A stretch of 64,000 nucleotides of DNA from Mesostigma viride (GCA_009746045.1 RPFO01000154.1:6138646-6202645); one strand, 5' to 3'. Counted from the stretch's first letter, positions 1 through 12,069 are shown. Notes: generated from the letters alone by a model not told the origin. Made by a program: numbers and translations.

Positions 1-660
1 CTCTCCTCCTCCTCCTCCTCCTCCTCCTCCTCCTCCTCCTCCTCCTCCTCCTCCTCCTCCTCCTCCTCCTCCTCCTCCTCCTCCTCCTCCTCCTCCTCCT
101 CCTCCTCCTCCTCCTCCTCCTCCTCCTCCTCCTCCTCCTCCTCCTCCTCCTCCTCCTCCTCCTCCTCCTCCTCCTCTCCTCCTCCTCCTCCTCCTCCTCC
201 TCCTCTCTCCTCCTCCTCCTCCTCCTCCTCCTCCTCCTCCTCCTCCTCCTCCTCCTCCTCCTCCTCCTCCTCCTCCTCCTCCTCCTCCTCCTCCTCCTCC
301 TCCTCCTCCTCCTCCTCCTCCTCCTCCTCTCCTCTTCCTCCTCTTCCTCCTCTTCCTCCTCTTCCTCCTCTTCCTCCTCTTCCTCCTCTTCCTCCTCTTC
401 CTCCTCTTCCTCCTCTTCCTCCTCTTCCTCCTCTTCCTCCTCTTCCTCCTCTTCCTCCTCTTCCTCCTCTTCCTCCTCTTCCTCCTCTTCCTCCTCTTCC
501 TCCTCTTCCTCCTCTTCCTCCTCTTCCTCCTCTTCCTCCTCTTCCTCCTCTTCCTCCTCTTCCTCCTCTTCCTCCTCTTCCTCCTCTTCCTCCTCTTCCT
601 CCTCTTCCTCCTCTTCCTCCTCTTCCTTCTCCTCCTCTCCTCCCTCCCCCTTCCCTTGCC
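1..660. repeat. Pyrimidine microsatellite: TCC block then 9-bp block
   Basis: Positions 1-332 are almost pure TCC repeats with two short phase breaks. Positions 333-627 change to a 9-bp unit (TTCCTCCTC). The tract runs straight into a 3' splice site (AG at 668-669) of the exon starting at 670, so it occupies the polypyrimidine-tract position of that intron. Confidence 0.95.
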
Positions 661-669
661 CTTCTCTAG

Positions 670-3600
670 TTCCTGGACCACGATAAGACGCAGGCCAAGC
701 GAGAGGCCATCCGACAGGAGCGCGAGGAAGCCCAGCTGCGGGAGTGCACGTTCAATCCTTCCCTCTGCGAGAGGAGCCGCAACTTGTGAGGGGCATCATT
801 TTCATTTATAGTATATGTTCACTCTATATGTATAGTATATGTTCACTCTATGTGCATAGTATATGTTCGCTCTATATGTATACTATATCTTCACTCTATA
901 TGTATAGTATATCTTCACTCTGTATGTACAGTATATGTTCGCTCTATTTGTACAGTATATGTTCACTCTGTATGTATAGTATATGTTCGCTCTATATGTA
1001 TAGTATATGTTCGCTCTATTTGTACTACCTATAGTATATGTTCACTCTATATGTATAGTATATGTTCACTGTATTTGTAAAGTATATGTTCACTCTATAT
1101 GTATGGTATATGTTCCTATCGTTTTCACTCCTAGGCCAGAATCATCAGCTTGAAATGGAGTGAACGTTGTGAGTGCCAGCGGCGGGCATCCTTGTCATCA
1201 GTTTCCCCTGGGTTGATTCCCCTTAGGGAATAAGACCTCGCTTTTGTGAGCCCTGGATGCAGATGCCATTTCCCTGCCATCTTTGCCGTCGTGTCGGAAC
1301 TCGCAACAGGCAACGGTAGCACAGGTCACAGCTTGTGGGTGTAGGAGGCAGGCGTCATTTGTGACAGCTATCCAGTGTTAGGTTGGGACATTTGGCAACA
1401 TAACTCCCGGCATATCACTGTTGTGCAGTAAAATGCGCGTGGCAACCGTCTGTTTACTCAGGGCAAACGGCTTAAATCTATTTGACAAAAAATACAACTT
1501 CTTGCCTGATTGCTGTCGTATGTCTCATTGATATTTCTATCATTCCTCTCCTTTGCAATACCCCAACCGACTGACTTACCACGCCCACCCCCCACATACC
1601 CACACACCTCACCCCCCCACCCCACCCAACCCCACTCCCCACACACAACTAAACGCTTCAATGTGCGCAACCCACAAATCAGCGCGGCGTTCTGGGACCC
1701 CTTTCTGGACCGCGTGGCGGCATGGCAGGAGAACCGCGACCGCAAGGTGGAGCGCCACCGGCAGGAGGTGGCCGAGAGCGAGCTGGTTGGCTGCACCTTC
1801 CGCCCACAGCTCATCGACGCCAGCTGGCGCTACACGGGGCCAGGGGCACGGGGCCGGCGGGGCGCAGACGCCAGCAAGAGTGTACGTATTTTATGGAGGG
1901 GAATACTTGCTGTTATGGAAGGATGGAAGGATGGAAGGATGGAAGGATGGAAGGATGGAAGGATGGAAGGATGGAAGGATGGAAGGATGGAAGGATGGAA
2001 GGATGGAAGGATGGAAGGATGGAAGGATGGAAGGATGGAAGGATGGAAGGATGGAAGGATGGAAGGATGGAAGGATGGAAGGATGGAAGGATGGAAGGAT
2101 GGAAGGATGGAAGGATGGAAGGATGGAAGGATGGAAGGATGGAAGGATGGAAGGATGGAAGGATGGAAGGATGGAAGGATGGAAGGATGGAAGGATGGAA
2201 GGATGGAAGGATGGAAGGATGGAAGGATGGAAGGATGGAAGGATGGAAGGATGGAAGGATGGAAGGATGGAAGGATGGAAGGATGGAAGGATGGAAGGAT
2301 GGAAGGATGGAAGGATGGAAGGATGGAAGGATGGAAGGATGGAAGGATGGAAGGATGGAAGGATGGAAGGATGGAAGGATGGAAGGATGGAAGGATGGAA
2401 GGATGGAAGGATGGAAGGATGGAAGGATGGAAGGATGGAAGGATGGAAGGATGGAAGGATGGAAGGATGGAAGGATGGAAGGATGGAAGGATGGAAGGAT
2501 GGAAGGATGGAAGGATGGAAGGATGGAAGGATGGAAGGATGGAAGGATGGAAGGATGGAAGGATGGAAGGATGGAAGGATGGAAGGATGGAAGGATGGAA
2601 GGATGGAAGGATGGAAGGATGGAAGGATGGAAGGATGGAAGGATGGAAGGATGGAAGGATGGAAGGATGGAAGGATGGAAGGATGGAAGGATGGAAGGAT
2701 GGAAGGATGGAAGGATGGAAGGATGGAAGGATGGAAGGATGGAAGGATGGAAGGATGGAAGGATGGAAGGATGGAAGGATGGAAGGATGGAAGGATGGAA
2801 GGATGGAAGGATGGAAGGATGGAAGGATGGAAGGATGGAAGGATGGAAGGATGGAAGGATGGAAGGATGGAAGGATGGAAGGATGGAAGGATGGAAGGAT
2901 GGAAGGATGGAAGGATGGAAGGATGGAAGGATGGAAGGATGGAAGGATGGAAGGATGGAAGGATGGAAGGATGGAAGGATGGAAGGATGGAAGGATGGAA
3001 GGATGGAAGGATGGAAGGATGGAAGGATGGAAGGATGGAAGGATGGAAGGATGGAAGGATGGAAGGATGGAAGGATGGAAGGATGGAAGGATGGAAGGAT
3101 GGAAGGATGGAAGGATGGAAGGATGGAAGGATGGAAGGATGGAAGGATGGAAGGATGGAAGGGTGGAAGGATGGAAGGGTGGAAGGGTGGAAGGGTGGAA
3201 GGGTGGAAGGGTGGAAGGGTGGAAGGGTGGAAGGGTGGAAGGGTGGAAGGGTGGAAGGGTGGAAGGGTGGAAGGGTGGAAGGGTGGAAGGGTGGAAGGGT
3301 GGAAGGGTGGAAGGGTGGAAGGGTGGAAGGGTGGAAGGGTGGAAGGGTGGAAGGGTGGAAGGGTGGAAGGGTGGAAGGGTGGAAGGGTGGAAGGGTGGAA
3401 GGGTGGAAGGGTGGAAGGGTGGAAGGGTGGAAGGGTGGAAGGGTGGAAGGGTGGAAGGGTGGAAGGGTGGAAGGGTGGAAGGGTGGAAGGGTGGAAGGGT
3501 GGAAGGGTGGAAGGGTGGAAGGGTGGAAGGGTGGAAGGGTGGAAGGGTGGAAGGGTGGAAGGGTGGAAGGGTGGAAGGGTGGAAGGGTGGAAGGGTGGAA

Positions 3601-6600
3601 GGGTGGAAGGGTGGAAGGGTGGAAGGGTGGAAGGGTGGAAGGGTGGAAGGGTGGAAGGGTGGAAGGGTGGAAGGGTGGAAGGGTGGAAGGGTGGAAGGGT
3701 GGAAGGGTGGAAGGGTGGAAGGGTGGAAGGGTGGAAGGGTGGAAGGGTGGAAGGGTGGAAGGGTGGAAGGGTGGAAGGGTGGAAGGGTGGAAGGGTGGAA
3801 GGGTGGAAGGGTGGAAGGGTGGAAGGGTGGAAGGGTGGAAGGGTGGAAGGGTGGAAGGGTGGAAGGGTGGAAGGGTGGAAGGGTGGAAGGGTGGAAGGGT
3901 GGAAGGGTGGAAGGGTGGAAGGGTGGAAGGGTGGAAGGGTGGAAGGGTGGAAGGGTGGAAGGGTGGAAGGGTGGAAGGGTGGAAGGGTGGAAGGGTGGAA
4001 GGGTGGAAGGGTGGAAGGGTGGAAGGGTGGACGGGTGGACGGGTGGACGGGTGGACGGGTGGACGGGTGGACGGGTGGACGGGTGGACGGGTGGACGGGT
4101 GGACGGGTGGACGGGTGGACGGGTGGACGGGTGGACGGGTGGACGGGTGGACGGGTGGACGGGTGGACGGGTGGACGGGTGGACGGGTGGACGGGTGGAC
4201 GGGTGGACGGGTGGACGGGTGGACGGGTGGACGGGTGGACGGGTGGACGGGTGGACGGGTGGACGGGTGGACGGGTGGACGGGTGGACGGGTGGACGGGT
4301 GGACGGGGACGGGTGGACGGGTGGACGGGTGGACGGGTGGACGGGTGGACGGGTGGACGGGTGGACGGGTGGACGGGTGGACGGGTGGACGGGTGGACGG
4401 GTGGACGGGTGGACGGGTGGACGGGTGGACGGGTGGACGGGTGGACGGGTGGACGGGTGGACGGGTGGACGGGTGGACGGGTGGACGGGTGGACGGGTGG
4501 ACGGGTGGACGGGTGGACGGGTGGACGGGTGGACGGGTGGACGGGTGGACGGATGGACGGGTGGACGGGTGGACGGGCGGAAGGGGGGAAGGGGGGAAGG
4601 GGGGAAGGGGGGAAGAGGGGAAGGGGGGAAGGAGGGAATGAAGGATTGGATGAATGAATGGCTTTGGCTTCCTGTCGTGCGACGCCAGCAAGAGGGTGCG
4701 CATGAAGTCCACCTGTGGTTGCTTTCCAAAGTGATAGGTGTGTTTGACTGGGCCTGCTGAGGGCTGGGGCTGGTGAGAGATAGAGAGAGTTAGTGGGGGG
4801 TTTTGTGGCTTCCACTTTGGGGGTTGGCGAGGCACTAGTTAGAGTTATCGACAGGCTCATGCCGTAAACTACAAGACATACTACTACAAAAATAACGCAA
4901 GGCGCTGTTTCTCATGCATGTTAGAGTGCTAGACAGCCCAGGGGTAGCCTGTGAGCTCCTGTGTGTAAGCACTGGTAGCTGGTATCGTGCAGAAGCACAT
5001 GCCTAAGCACATGCCTCGCGGAACTCACAGCAGTAGCATCTACGCGGTTGCAAACCAACGGCTCGCCGTCTGTTGTGGCTGGTCGGCCTGGGTGCTTTTG
5101 CCCTAGTGCCTTTCTTGCCTATGCGCCCTCTTACTGCTGTGTAATCCTGCCTGTGGGCCTTTGTGATTTCCCTGACCCCAGCCTTACCCTCCTATACCCC
5201 TAATCCCCACTCTCATCCCCCTAATCCCCCTGATGCCCCTCCTAATCCCCCTAATCCCTTCTCCCACCATTTTGAACAACTACCCTGTACTTCCCTTCAA
5301 GCAGCTTTCGCCGGTGCAGAGCCCTCGAGCGGTGGCCGCGGAGGCCCGTCACCGCACCCGCCAGCGCAGGCAGCGGGTGGCAGCAGAAAGGGATGAAGAG
5401 GACGACTACCCCAACGATGGGGACCGCCATGCGCGCCGCCCTGCCCCACAGAAGTCCCGACCAGGTGGGTGGGGGATGGAAGCTTCCACGCACCTTTGAA
5501 TCGCCGCTTGAGAATCGACTGTGTTGCTATCGAGTCTTATGCGTATACAGGGTCCACAGAAGGGCGTGTGTAGTTACGAAAGTCTAGATTCTCTCCTGCC
5601 AATAGTGTCTGCTGTAAAGTCATGACAAACTCGGGGGCGCCGCTGTCTCCAACACCGACTGCAAAATTTCTGGCACTCAATCTTTCAGCATGCCCAGCTG
5701 GCTTGCACGTGAACGAAGGTACACTCCTTGGCCTCGGCCGCTCATCTAACTAGCAGAGAGGTCTCGCAAATGTATGAATCTGAAATGGTCAGGCATCCGC
5801 ATGTTTGGCCCTTGTTAGGCCTTTATTGGGCCTTTGTTTGGCTTCACTTCACCCCTTGTTTGGCTCGTACTGGTCCCTTGTGGGGCCTTATTGAGGCTGC
5901 TCCTTGTCTCTTGACCACGCCATTTATGGTTTTCTCGGAATTGTCAGACAGGTCAGGTCTCTGTGGCATGACTTTTACCATGCTGATCTGCCACACTTGT
6001 AGTTGAGTAGTCTCGTCTTGTCACCGCATTGTCCTGTTTTATCTCTTGCTGACTAGGAAATCTTCTACCCATGCACGTCCCCTCACGGCTTCGTCCTCTC
6101 CCTAGCCCCAGGGTTGTACGCGTCTCATGCTATCAACTATGGCCACTGCGACTCCCTCGCCTCTTGCATCATTTCCAAACAGGTCGCGGCAGCTTGGATT
6201 CGGACGGCGACGGCGACGACCACCATTATGGATTGGATCGCCTGGGCAAGGTAAGGTCCTTGTGGCATCCCCGGCTGCCATGAGGAAAGCTTTTTGATTC
6301 CCTAGAGCCGCCTTGTTGCAGTGAAAAATAGGTCTTCTAGGACTGTCGTAAGTATAGTACCGTGCAGTAGCAGCAAGTGCATCTCTGCATTTTAAATTGT
6401 TGCTTTAAAATGCAATTTTGCTTCAGAATGCTGAAGAGCATGGTGGGCAGATCGGCATTAGTGCCGGAGTGGATATACTTGCCATGATTCACACCCACAC
6501 CCACACTCCTGGCCCACCATAAGTCCTGGCCCACACTCCTGGCCCATCCTGCTGTACACACGATGTTGAATAGCCCATGCTGCACATATACACTCAAATA

Positions 6601-9600
6601 TGCTCGTTTGCTCATGCTTCTTTCTTCTGCGCTCCTGCCATGCGCCCACGCACACACAATGTGGCCGATGCCAGCAGCGGGCGGCCGCGCAACGATCTGT
6701 CTCCGCGCCTCACATCCGCCCCCAGCGATCTGAAGGGGAGGACAGAGACACTATGGACAACCAGGATCCCTATACTGCTGATGGTGGCCACGACCACCAC
6801 CACCAGTATGCCTTCTCGGATGAGGAGCGTAACCCGCACGGTCCGAGAGACGTGCCCACGAAGCAGGGCCATGCCGGCAACGTCTGGATCGCGCAGGAGA
6901 GTTCGTACAGTGACCAGGACCAGCACAGTGACCGCGAGGGAGACAGCCCAGGTGCCGCCGCTTCTAATCGCCGGCACAGTGTCGGCTCGGTCCGTTTCGA
7001 GCCTGAGGGAACCACCCAGGGGCATGGTGACATTGGTAGCGATGGTGGCCGTGAGATGCCATACAGGAGCCGCCGGCTCAAGGGCGGTGGCCGTGAGATG
7101 CCATACAGGAGCCGCCGGCTCGAGGGTGGTGGCGGTGGCATGCGTAAGATCTACAACAACGCAGTCTTTGTCCCTGGTGATGATGCCCCCTCGGGCAGGG
7201 CGGGCCATACTGGTGGCGGCGGTGGCAGCAGCGAGGGGCAGCGGTTCAAGCCGCGCCCGAGTGCCGCCGAGATGGCGCAGCTCGCCTCGCAGATATTCGA
7301 CTGGGCGTGCGGGACCGATACCTCCGAGGCGGTCGACAGGATTGCAGCATCGGACCCGTTGGCAGGAGGGAGCATTCCGCTCGCAGCAGGAGGGCGATCG
7401 GCGTCTGCGGATGGGGGAGATGGAATTTACACAGCCGGCGTGGCAGGATCGGCAGGGATGAGGGAGGAAGAGGGGAGAGCAGGGAACATGGGCGGGCGGG
7501 AACGGAGCTGGTACGATGAGGACGAACAAGAGGGTCAGGGGTATGGGGGCTCCCTGGGGCATCGGTATGGGGTGTCGGGGGGGCATGATTATGGGGATTC
7601 TGGGGGACATGCAGACGGGGTTTCGGGGGGGCATGATTATGGGGTCTCTGGGGATGGCGGGGAGGATGCGGCGGGGGTGGGGGTAGGGACCGGTGTCCCC
7701 CCCCTCGTCGTCGTGCGGTCGCCACCGGAGAAGTACCTGGTACCGGACTCTGAGGAGTGGGCGCGTGCGACGCGCGACGCAAAGGCCTACTTTGGGAGCC
7801 TCCGGCAGCAGCGCGAGTCACAGGTACCTACTTTGGGAGCCTCCGGGCTGGTTCATACCCATGGAATGCTGGTCTAGGTTGGTATTTGTATTGGTTCAAT
7901 AGCGTAGGTATTCTGGGAGCTATTTGTATTGGTTCAATGACACAGGTATTCTGGGAGCATCCGGCAGCAGCGAGAGGCGCAAGTGAGTGAAACTGAGGTG
8001 TGCATTTTTACTCGCAGTGTGGACATGGGAGCGGTGGGGGTTAGCGGCCTAAGTGGATTCTCTTTGTTGGGGTGGTGGGAGCATCCAGCAACGGCGAGGG
8101 GCTTAGACTGAATATTCTCCAGGAAGTTTTTTTGGTTTACTAAACAGACTTCTATGATGGTCGTTGTCTTTCGTTGTGGTGGTGGTAGGCCAAGGTGGGT
8201 TTGTGTTTTGTTGTGGTGGGGGGGGCCTGAGTGGGTGGTCAGTGGGGAACTGTACCCGTGGTTGGATGCTGAGTTTGGTACCGGGGGTAGCTTGCTCTCG
8301 TTAATGTCATGCCCAAGGTTGGCATCAGAGGCAGGCTGGGTCTTGTTCTCGCAGGGTGGGATCAAAAAGAAAAACCACAACATGGCCGTTTCGTGGACGT
8401 GTCTGATCTTACCCATCTTGAGTGGCTGATGTGTACGTCCCCTTTTGTCCGTCGACGGTTGCGTCATGTGGCATCTGATACTTGCGTCTGGTGAATACCA
8501 CCCTGCCCTTGCAGGGGATCATCACACCCAGCGCAGGGTCACCCATCAGGTGCGTGGTGACTCACGGCACTTCTTCATGGCGTGCGTGATGGTGACGACA
8601 CATTTATGGCTATCTTACAATATGGCAGTATAGTAACTGGCTACAAAGCGATAGTACAGTGACTGGATAGAGCAGTATAGTGACTGGCAATAAAGCAGTA
8701 CAGCGACTGGCGATCGAGCAATAGTATAGTAACTGGCTATGGAGCAGTATAGTGACTGGCGATAGAGCAGTATAGTGACATACGCGATGGTAGCCCCAAT
8801 AGCCCGGGCAAGAGGGGCCACCCATTGGTTCCTGCGCACACCGCAGCACACATGCTGCCGTTCTTGCCGGGGCATCTCCTTGAGAGTTGGGCGTGTTGAT
8901 CAAGTCCTTGTGTTGATGGACATTTTAGCCGCTTTTGCACAGTTTGGCATGTCACTGTCTGCTTTCGATCAACCCAAGGTTTCTGCCGCGATTCCGCTGC
9001 CACTTAACTCACTCCCTTGCCTTGGCCAAGAATAACATAGCGCCTCTTTTTCCTGACCGCTCGTTTACCGGGCTGTCGGATTGGTAGCCGCACATGATGC
9101 CTCGTGTCCTCCTTGCCGTGTAGAACTCTGTTCCAAAGCCTGCGCAGGCGCTGTTAGCTTTCCCTGTCACACATGCCCCCCTGCCCACTACACTTTCCCT
9201 GCTACCTTGAGGCAGTACGAGTGGCGCTGGGGCGCCCTCCCTCCTTGTTGTTTATAGTGGTTAAGGTTCCTTAATTGGTACTTGTGTGACGCAGTCATCT
9301 GTTTCTAATTTGATCTCCTCCTGTTACTCATTTCCCCCGGCTCACCCCCCCCAGGATATGGGACCCACAGCAGCCGCGGCAACTCCATCCACCCTCCTCC
9401 CTTGTTCTTGTGAAAGCTGATAAATCTCCTCTTTTATTCTTATGCTGCCTCCCCCAGGATGTCGGACCCGGAGCAGCAGCGGCACGTGATGCGGATGGAG
9501 GCCATGCGCGAGCGCCAGCAGCACCTGGAGGCACAGCGCGACCGGTTCAACGGTGGGTGGCACAGGACCGGCGCAACCGTGGGTGGCACGAGAGATGCAA

Positions 9601-10321
9601 CAGAACCGGTGCTACGCATCAGTTATTACAAATTGCATTTCTTACTACAGTGGGTGGCACGAGAGATGCGCCAGCACCGGTGCGCGTGTGGGCGGTGAGA
9701 GATATAAGAAGCTGAGAGGATTGTGAGCTGTTCCACTAGTTTCCACCTTGCGATGGCACGGGGCCTTTTGTACTGGTGGGCGGCATGAATGGCGCGCGAC
9801 GGGTGTAGCAGTGGGCGAGGCTACGATGTTTCACTAACCATACTGCTAACTTGAAATCAGGCACATGGAAACGGGTGGACCTTTTTTCCCGGTGGGCGAG
9901 GTCTAGACACCGCAGGGCCGGTCCAATGGTTGATGACATGGACGGTGCGGGATAGGTGGGATGCAGGGTGATATAGATACAACAGGTCTAGGAAGGAAGA
10001 AATGTCAGCTGCGGTCGGTGGGTGGTTGAAATTGCGCTCGACAGTGGGTTGGTGACGTAATTTGGCACAGGGCAGGCTCAAAGGTGGGTGGCAGAGATGG
10101 TACGGCGTAGGAGACCTGGGATGCTGGCCAGGTGCCCCTGCGATAGTTGCCAATGTCCTCAGTTCCTGTGGTTGAGCTGGGGCTTTTGTGTCATTTTCCA
10201 ACCCAACAGTGCTGATGAAGTAATTGAAATTGCATGTGCCTCGGATTCCGTGCATGGCAGGCTCTACCTGGACCGGCCGGCTGACCCGCCCCAAATCATT
10301 CAAGCTGTCCGTGGGAAACTG
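670..10321 (+). CDS. Multi-exon gene, charged coiled-coil-type protein with CTFxP motifs; function unknown, 5' end outside window
   Basis: Exons read by eye, with phases that join: 670-785, 1683-1881, 5305-5464, 6183-6250, 6675-7823, 8515-8549, 9458-9552. A further possible exon at 10210-10321 fits only if a donor 4 bases downstream is used at 9552. The first two exons each hold a charged helix followed by a CTFNPSL or CTFRPQL motif; such CTFxP motifs occur in many large protist and flagellar coiled-coil proteins, which is only a hint. The 383-codon exon (6675-7823) is low complexity: acidic and His-rich stretches, two copies of a [11 protein letters not shown] segment, then GGHDYG-type repeats. 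The exon at 9458 encodes a Gln/Arg/Glu-rich helix ([20 protein letters not shown]). I do not recognise the family. The last exons were not found; the gene may end near 10.3 kb or continue. GC-rich exons lie among repeat-filled introns. Confidence 0.6.
807..1113. repeat. 24-bp AT-rich minisatellite in intron
   Basis: About 13 imperfect copies of a 24-bp unit containing AGTATATGTTCACTCTATAT, starting 20 bases after the 5' splice site at 786. A second-base T/G change (TTCACTC versus TTCGCTC) distinguishes unit subtypes. Confidence 0.9.
1914..4640. repeat. 2.7-kb octamer array in three successive variant blocks
   Basis: Block 1 (about 1914-3160, ~155 copies) is GGATGGAA. Block 2 (about 3178-4024, ~106 copies) is GGGTGGAA. 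Block 3 (about 4025-4570, ~68 copies) is GGGTGGAC. A short GGGGGGAA tail follows to 4640. Each block differs from the previous by one base per unit. One 6-base slip lies near 4305. All frames are open on both strands because the unit lacks stops, so the ~1000-residue reading frames here are artefacts. The array lies in the intron between the exons at 1683-1881 and 5305-5464. Confidence 0.97.
4679..4706 (+). repeat. Echo of exon edge 1868-1890
   Basis: GACGCCAGCAAGAG followed by GGTGCG repeats the end of the exon at 1683-1881 (GACGCCAGCAAGAG then TGTACG). It lies immediately after the octamer array, so the duplicated exon edge brackets the array. Confidence 0.7.
4707..5304. other. Intron sequence without recognisable feature
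   Basis: Unique-looking sequence between the octamer array and the exon at 5305. It ends in a C/T-rich stretch (5163-5300) that would serve as a polypyrimidine tract. I see no gene in it. Confidence 0.5.
7785..8110 (+). repeat. Decaying copies of the exon 6675-7823 3' edge
   Basis: The exon ends with CTACTTTGGGAGCCTCCGGC, then AGCAGCGCGAGTCACAG and GTACCT. The same segment recurs at 7827-7850, 7907-7925 (partial), 7943-7988 (GGGAGCATCCGGCAGCAGCG, ending in AAGTGAGT, a good 5' splice site) and 8074-8108 (more decayed). Confidence 0.75.
8624..8785. repeat. ~24-bp minisatellite in intron
   Basis: About seven imperfect units built on AGTATAGTGACTGGCTATAG. It lies in the intron between the small 35-base exon (8515-8549) and the exon at 9458. 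Confidence 0.85.
9552..10105 (+). repeat. Series of GGTGGGTGGCA copies after the exon at 9458-9552
   Basis: The 5' splice junction reads AACGGTGGGTGGCAC. About ten variants of GGTGGGTGGCA or GGTGGGCGG(C/A) follow at 20-80 base spacing (near 9577, 9650, 9688, 9773, 9808, 9889, 9952, 10013, 10041 and 10081). The nearest copies also share the following bases CACGAGAGATGC. Confidence 0.7.
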
Positions 10322-10565
10322 GTATGTTTGCTGGTTCCTGTTTCGAGTTGGTGGTGTCATGCCATGGGTTATCTGCATCAGCAGGCATGGGATGATGTGT
10401 CTAATATATATCTAATGTATATCTAATGTATATAATGATGTAAGGTTGCTCTGAGTGAATGATCATGTATCATGGCCACAAGGCTCTCAGTGAATGATGC
10501 TTGATCCCGTGGAGTTATTTTTTTCCAATCGTGATGTAACCGGTTGCTCTTTATTCTCGCTCAGA

Positions 10566-10735
10566 AAATGAGCCAGCCATAATTTTAACAGGCAAGGCTA
10601 CACGTCTCCAACCCCATTCATCTCCATCATCTTGAACGAGTCATCATACCCGGATAATGTGACGGCAGGCTATAGCTTCCATAATCTGGATCTTCCAGAC
10701 TTTAAGGCTTGCGCTGTTTGTCTCGTGGATATATA
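10566..10735 (+). mobile_element. Short interspersed repeat family R1, diverged copy
   Basis: Member of an about 165-bp family found at least eight times here. Consensus order on this strand: AGCCAGCCATAATTT, CACATTTCCATC, TTCATCATCCTGAACGA, GATAACGGCAGGCTCGAG, CCATGGTCCGGATTC, and a fixed terminus GCCTGCGCTGGTTGTCTC plus CTTGATAT. No coding capacity. SINE or MITE class is unresolved: I see neither a clear tRNA head nor terminal inverted repeats. Confidence 0.7.
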
Positions 10736-11439
10736 GGAGGCAAGGAGGTAGATATATTCTCCCCTCCTATGGCCTCTTCAAACTCTTGCAGCCTACCTTG
10801 TGACCGCAAGATCCGGGAAGAAGGGTATCTGTGCCACTCATAACATCAAGGAGACAACATACTTATCTTATAATAGTATCATGACATATTTTCCTTCTAT
10901 GCCATCACATTTCCCCCTGTACTTTTGCATTGCAGCCCAAGAAGTAGTATAACTTTAGCACTGAACTGGCATGCGCGCAGCTTTCCGGCAAGGCTGCGCT
11001 GTTACGCATTACTGAGATAGCTGTATCACATATGGATGCAAGTGTCCAAGCCACTTACAAACTAATTAGCTCGTGACTGCAAGGGGGAGTTATTGTAATC
11101 TTTCCTCCCTGCAATCGTTGATAACCTGGGACTTGTGTATTTCTGCGCACTTGCCGTGGCATCTGCCTGTGTTGGCACGTGCAGGGGGACCAGGCGAAGC
11201 GCACCAAACAACTGACACATTGCAGCCAGTAGTAGCAGCCCATGTATGGCCATGAGCCAGCTTTGCTGATACGCTAGCGCACAGCATTTTGTTTACATTC
11301 ATCCAACAAAATGTGGGGGAACAGGTTTCACATGGTGCTTTTGTTTTGGTGGCTGGATCATGATGCTTCGGCCAGTTGCCATCTGTAGCAAACGTGCGTG
11401 ACATTAGCTTTAGTCAGCTGCGCTGGTTGTCTCATTGAT
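10736..11439. other. Non-coding stretch, no feature recognised
   Basis: Sequence between the R1 copy and the LINE tail. The short reading frames here have no family features, and I see no exon. Confidence 0.4.
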
Positions 11440-11830
11440 AAGTAAGTACTTGCGTGTCATGCGCATTGGCATGCCACAGAGTGGGAAGCGCCCGCGTGTG
11501 CAGTCCCGCGGGAGGCACGCCAGATAGCTCCCCCTCGGGCAGCGTGCGGCTGCCTAGGTAGATGTTGTAGTTAGAATGTTGTTATGTAGATGTAGTATGT
11601 AGCCAATGTAGATAGATTAGACCGGTAGGAATGTTTGCACCCATCCATCCATCCATCGGGGTTAATGCTCCGTGACTCCCCAACGGGAGCACGAGTCTAA
11701 TTAATTAATTAATTAATGCCACAGAGTACTATGCTAATCTAATTAGAAAATAATTGCACGAAAGTTACAAATCGTCTGCATCATGCCGACATTCCCCAAC
11801 AATATGAAGTGAGACAACTATTCCTGGATG
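11440..11830 (-). mobile_element. LINE 3' tail (reverse orientation), interrupted by a younger insertion
   Basis: Reverse complement of the LINE 3' end seen at 50560-50692: TTAC-type tail, GCAAGTACTT region, CTCCGTGGCATGCC-like core, then GAGATTAGCATA and TAATTATTTTTC. The match runs 11440-11482, stops, and resumes at 11728-11830. The break holds the retroposon at 11483-11715. Confidence 0.75.
11483..11715 (+). mobile_element. 233-bp retroposon with TTAA-type tail and 12-bp target duplication
   Basis: The insert is flanked by perfect copies of ATGCCACAGAGT (11471-11482 and 11716-11727). Its 3' end reads CTCCGTGACTCCCCAACGGG, then AGCACGAGTCTAATTAATTAATT. The same 3' end occurs reversed near 41680 and 43050. 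A tail of short tandem repeats plus a target-site duplication marks it as retroposed. Confidence 0.85.
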
Positions 11831-12069
11831 TAGTCACTAGAGGGAAATATAATCCTCATCTGAGCTGTCCTCTACTGTTATGGCAGTCTCATTGATACTT
11901 TGATAGTTACTCAAGAGCATTCATATCAAATGGGTCAAAGCAAGTTCTAGGCTGCTGATCAAATTGTTAGTTCACGGGCAATTATATAGTTACAATTTGT
12001 TGATGAAATATGCATGTCCTGTGTGCACAAAACCTAATCGGGAATCACTGTACGTATGGAGTAAACACA

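Noticed and set aside
1510-4860. Reading frames of about 940-1040 codons on both strands
   Set aside because: They translate the octamer array; the unit has no stop in any frame. Overlapping frames on both strands with identical period are not genes.
6577-7821. Other-frame and antisense frames over 6.6-7.8 kb
   Set aside because: Shadows of the GC-rich 383-codon exon; only the frame joining neighbouring exons in phase was kept.
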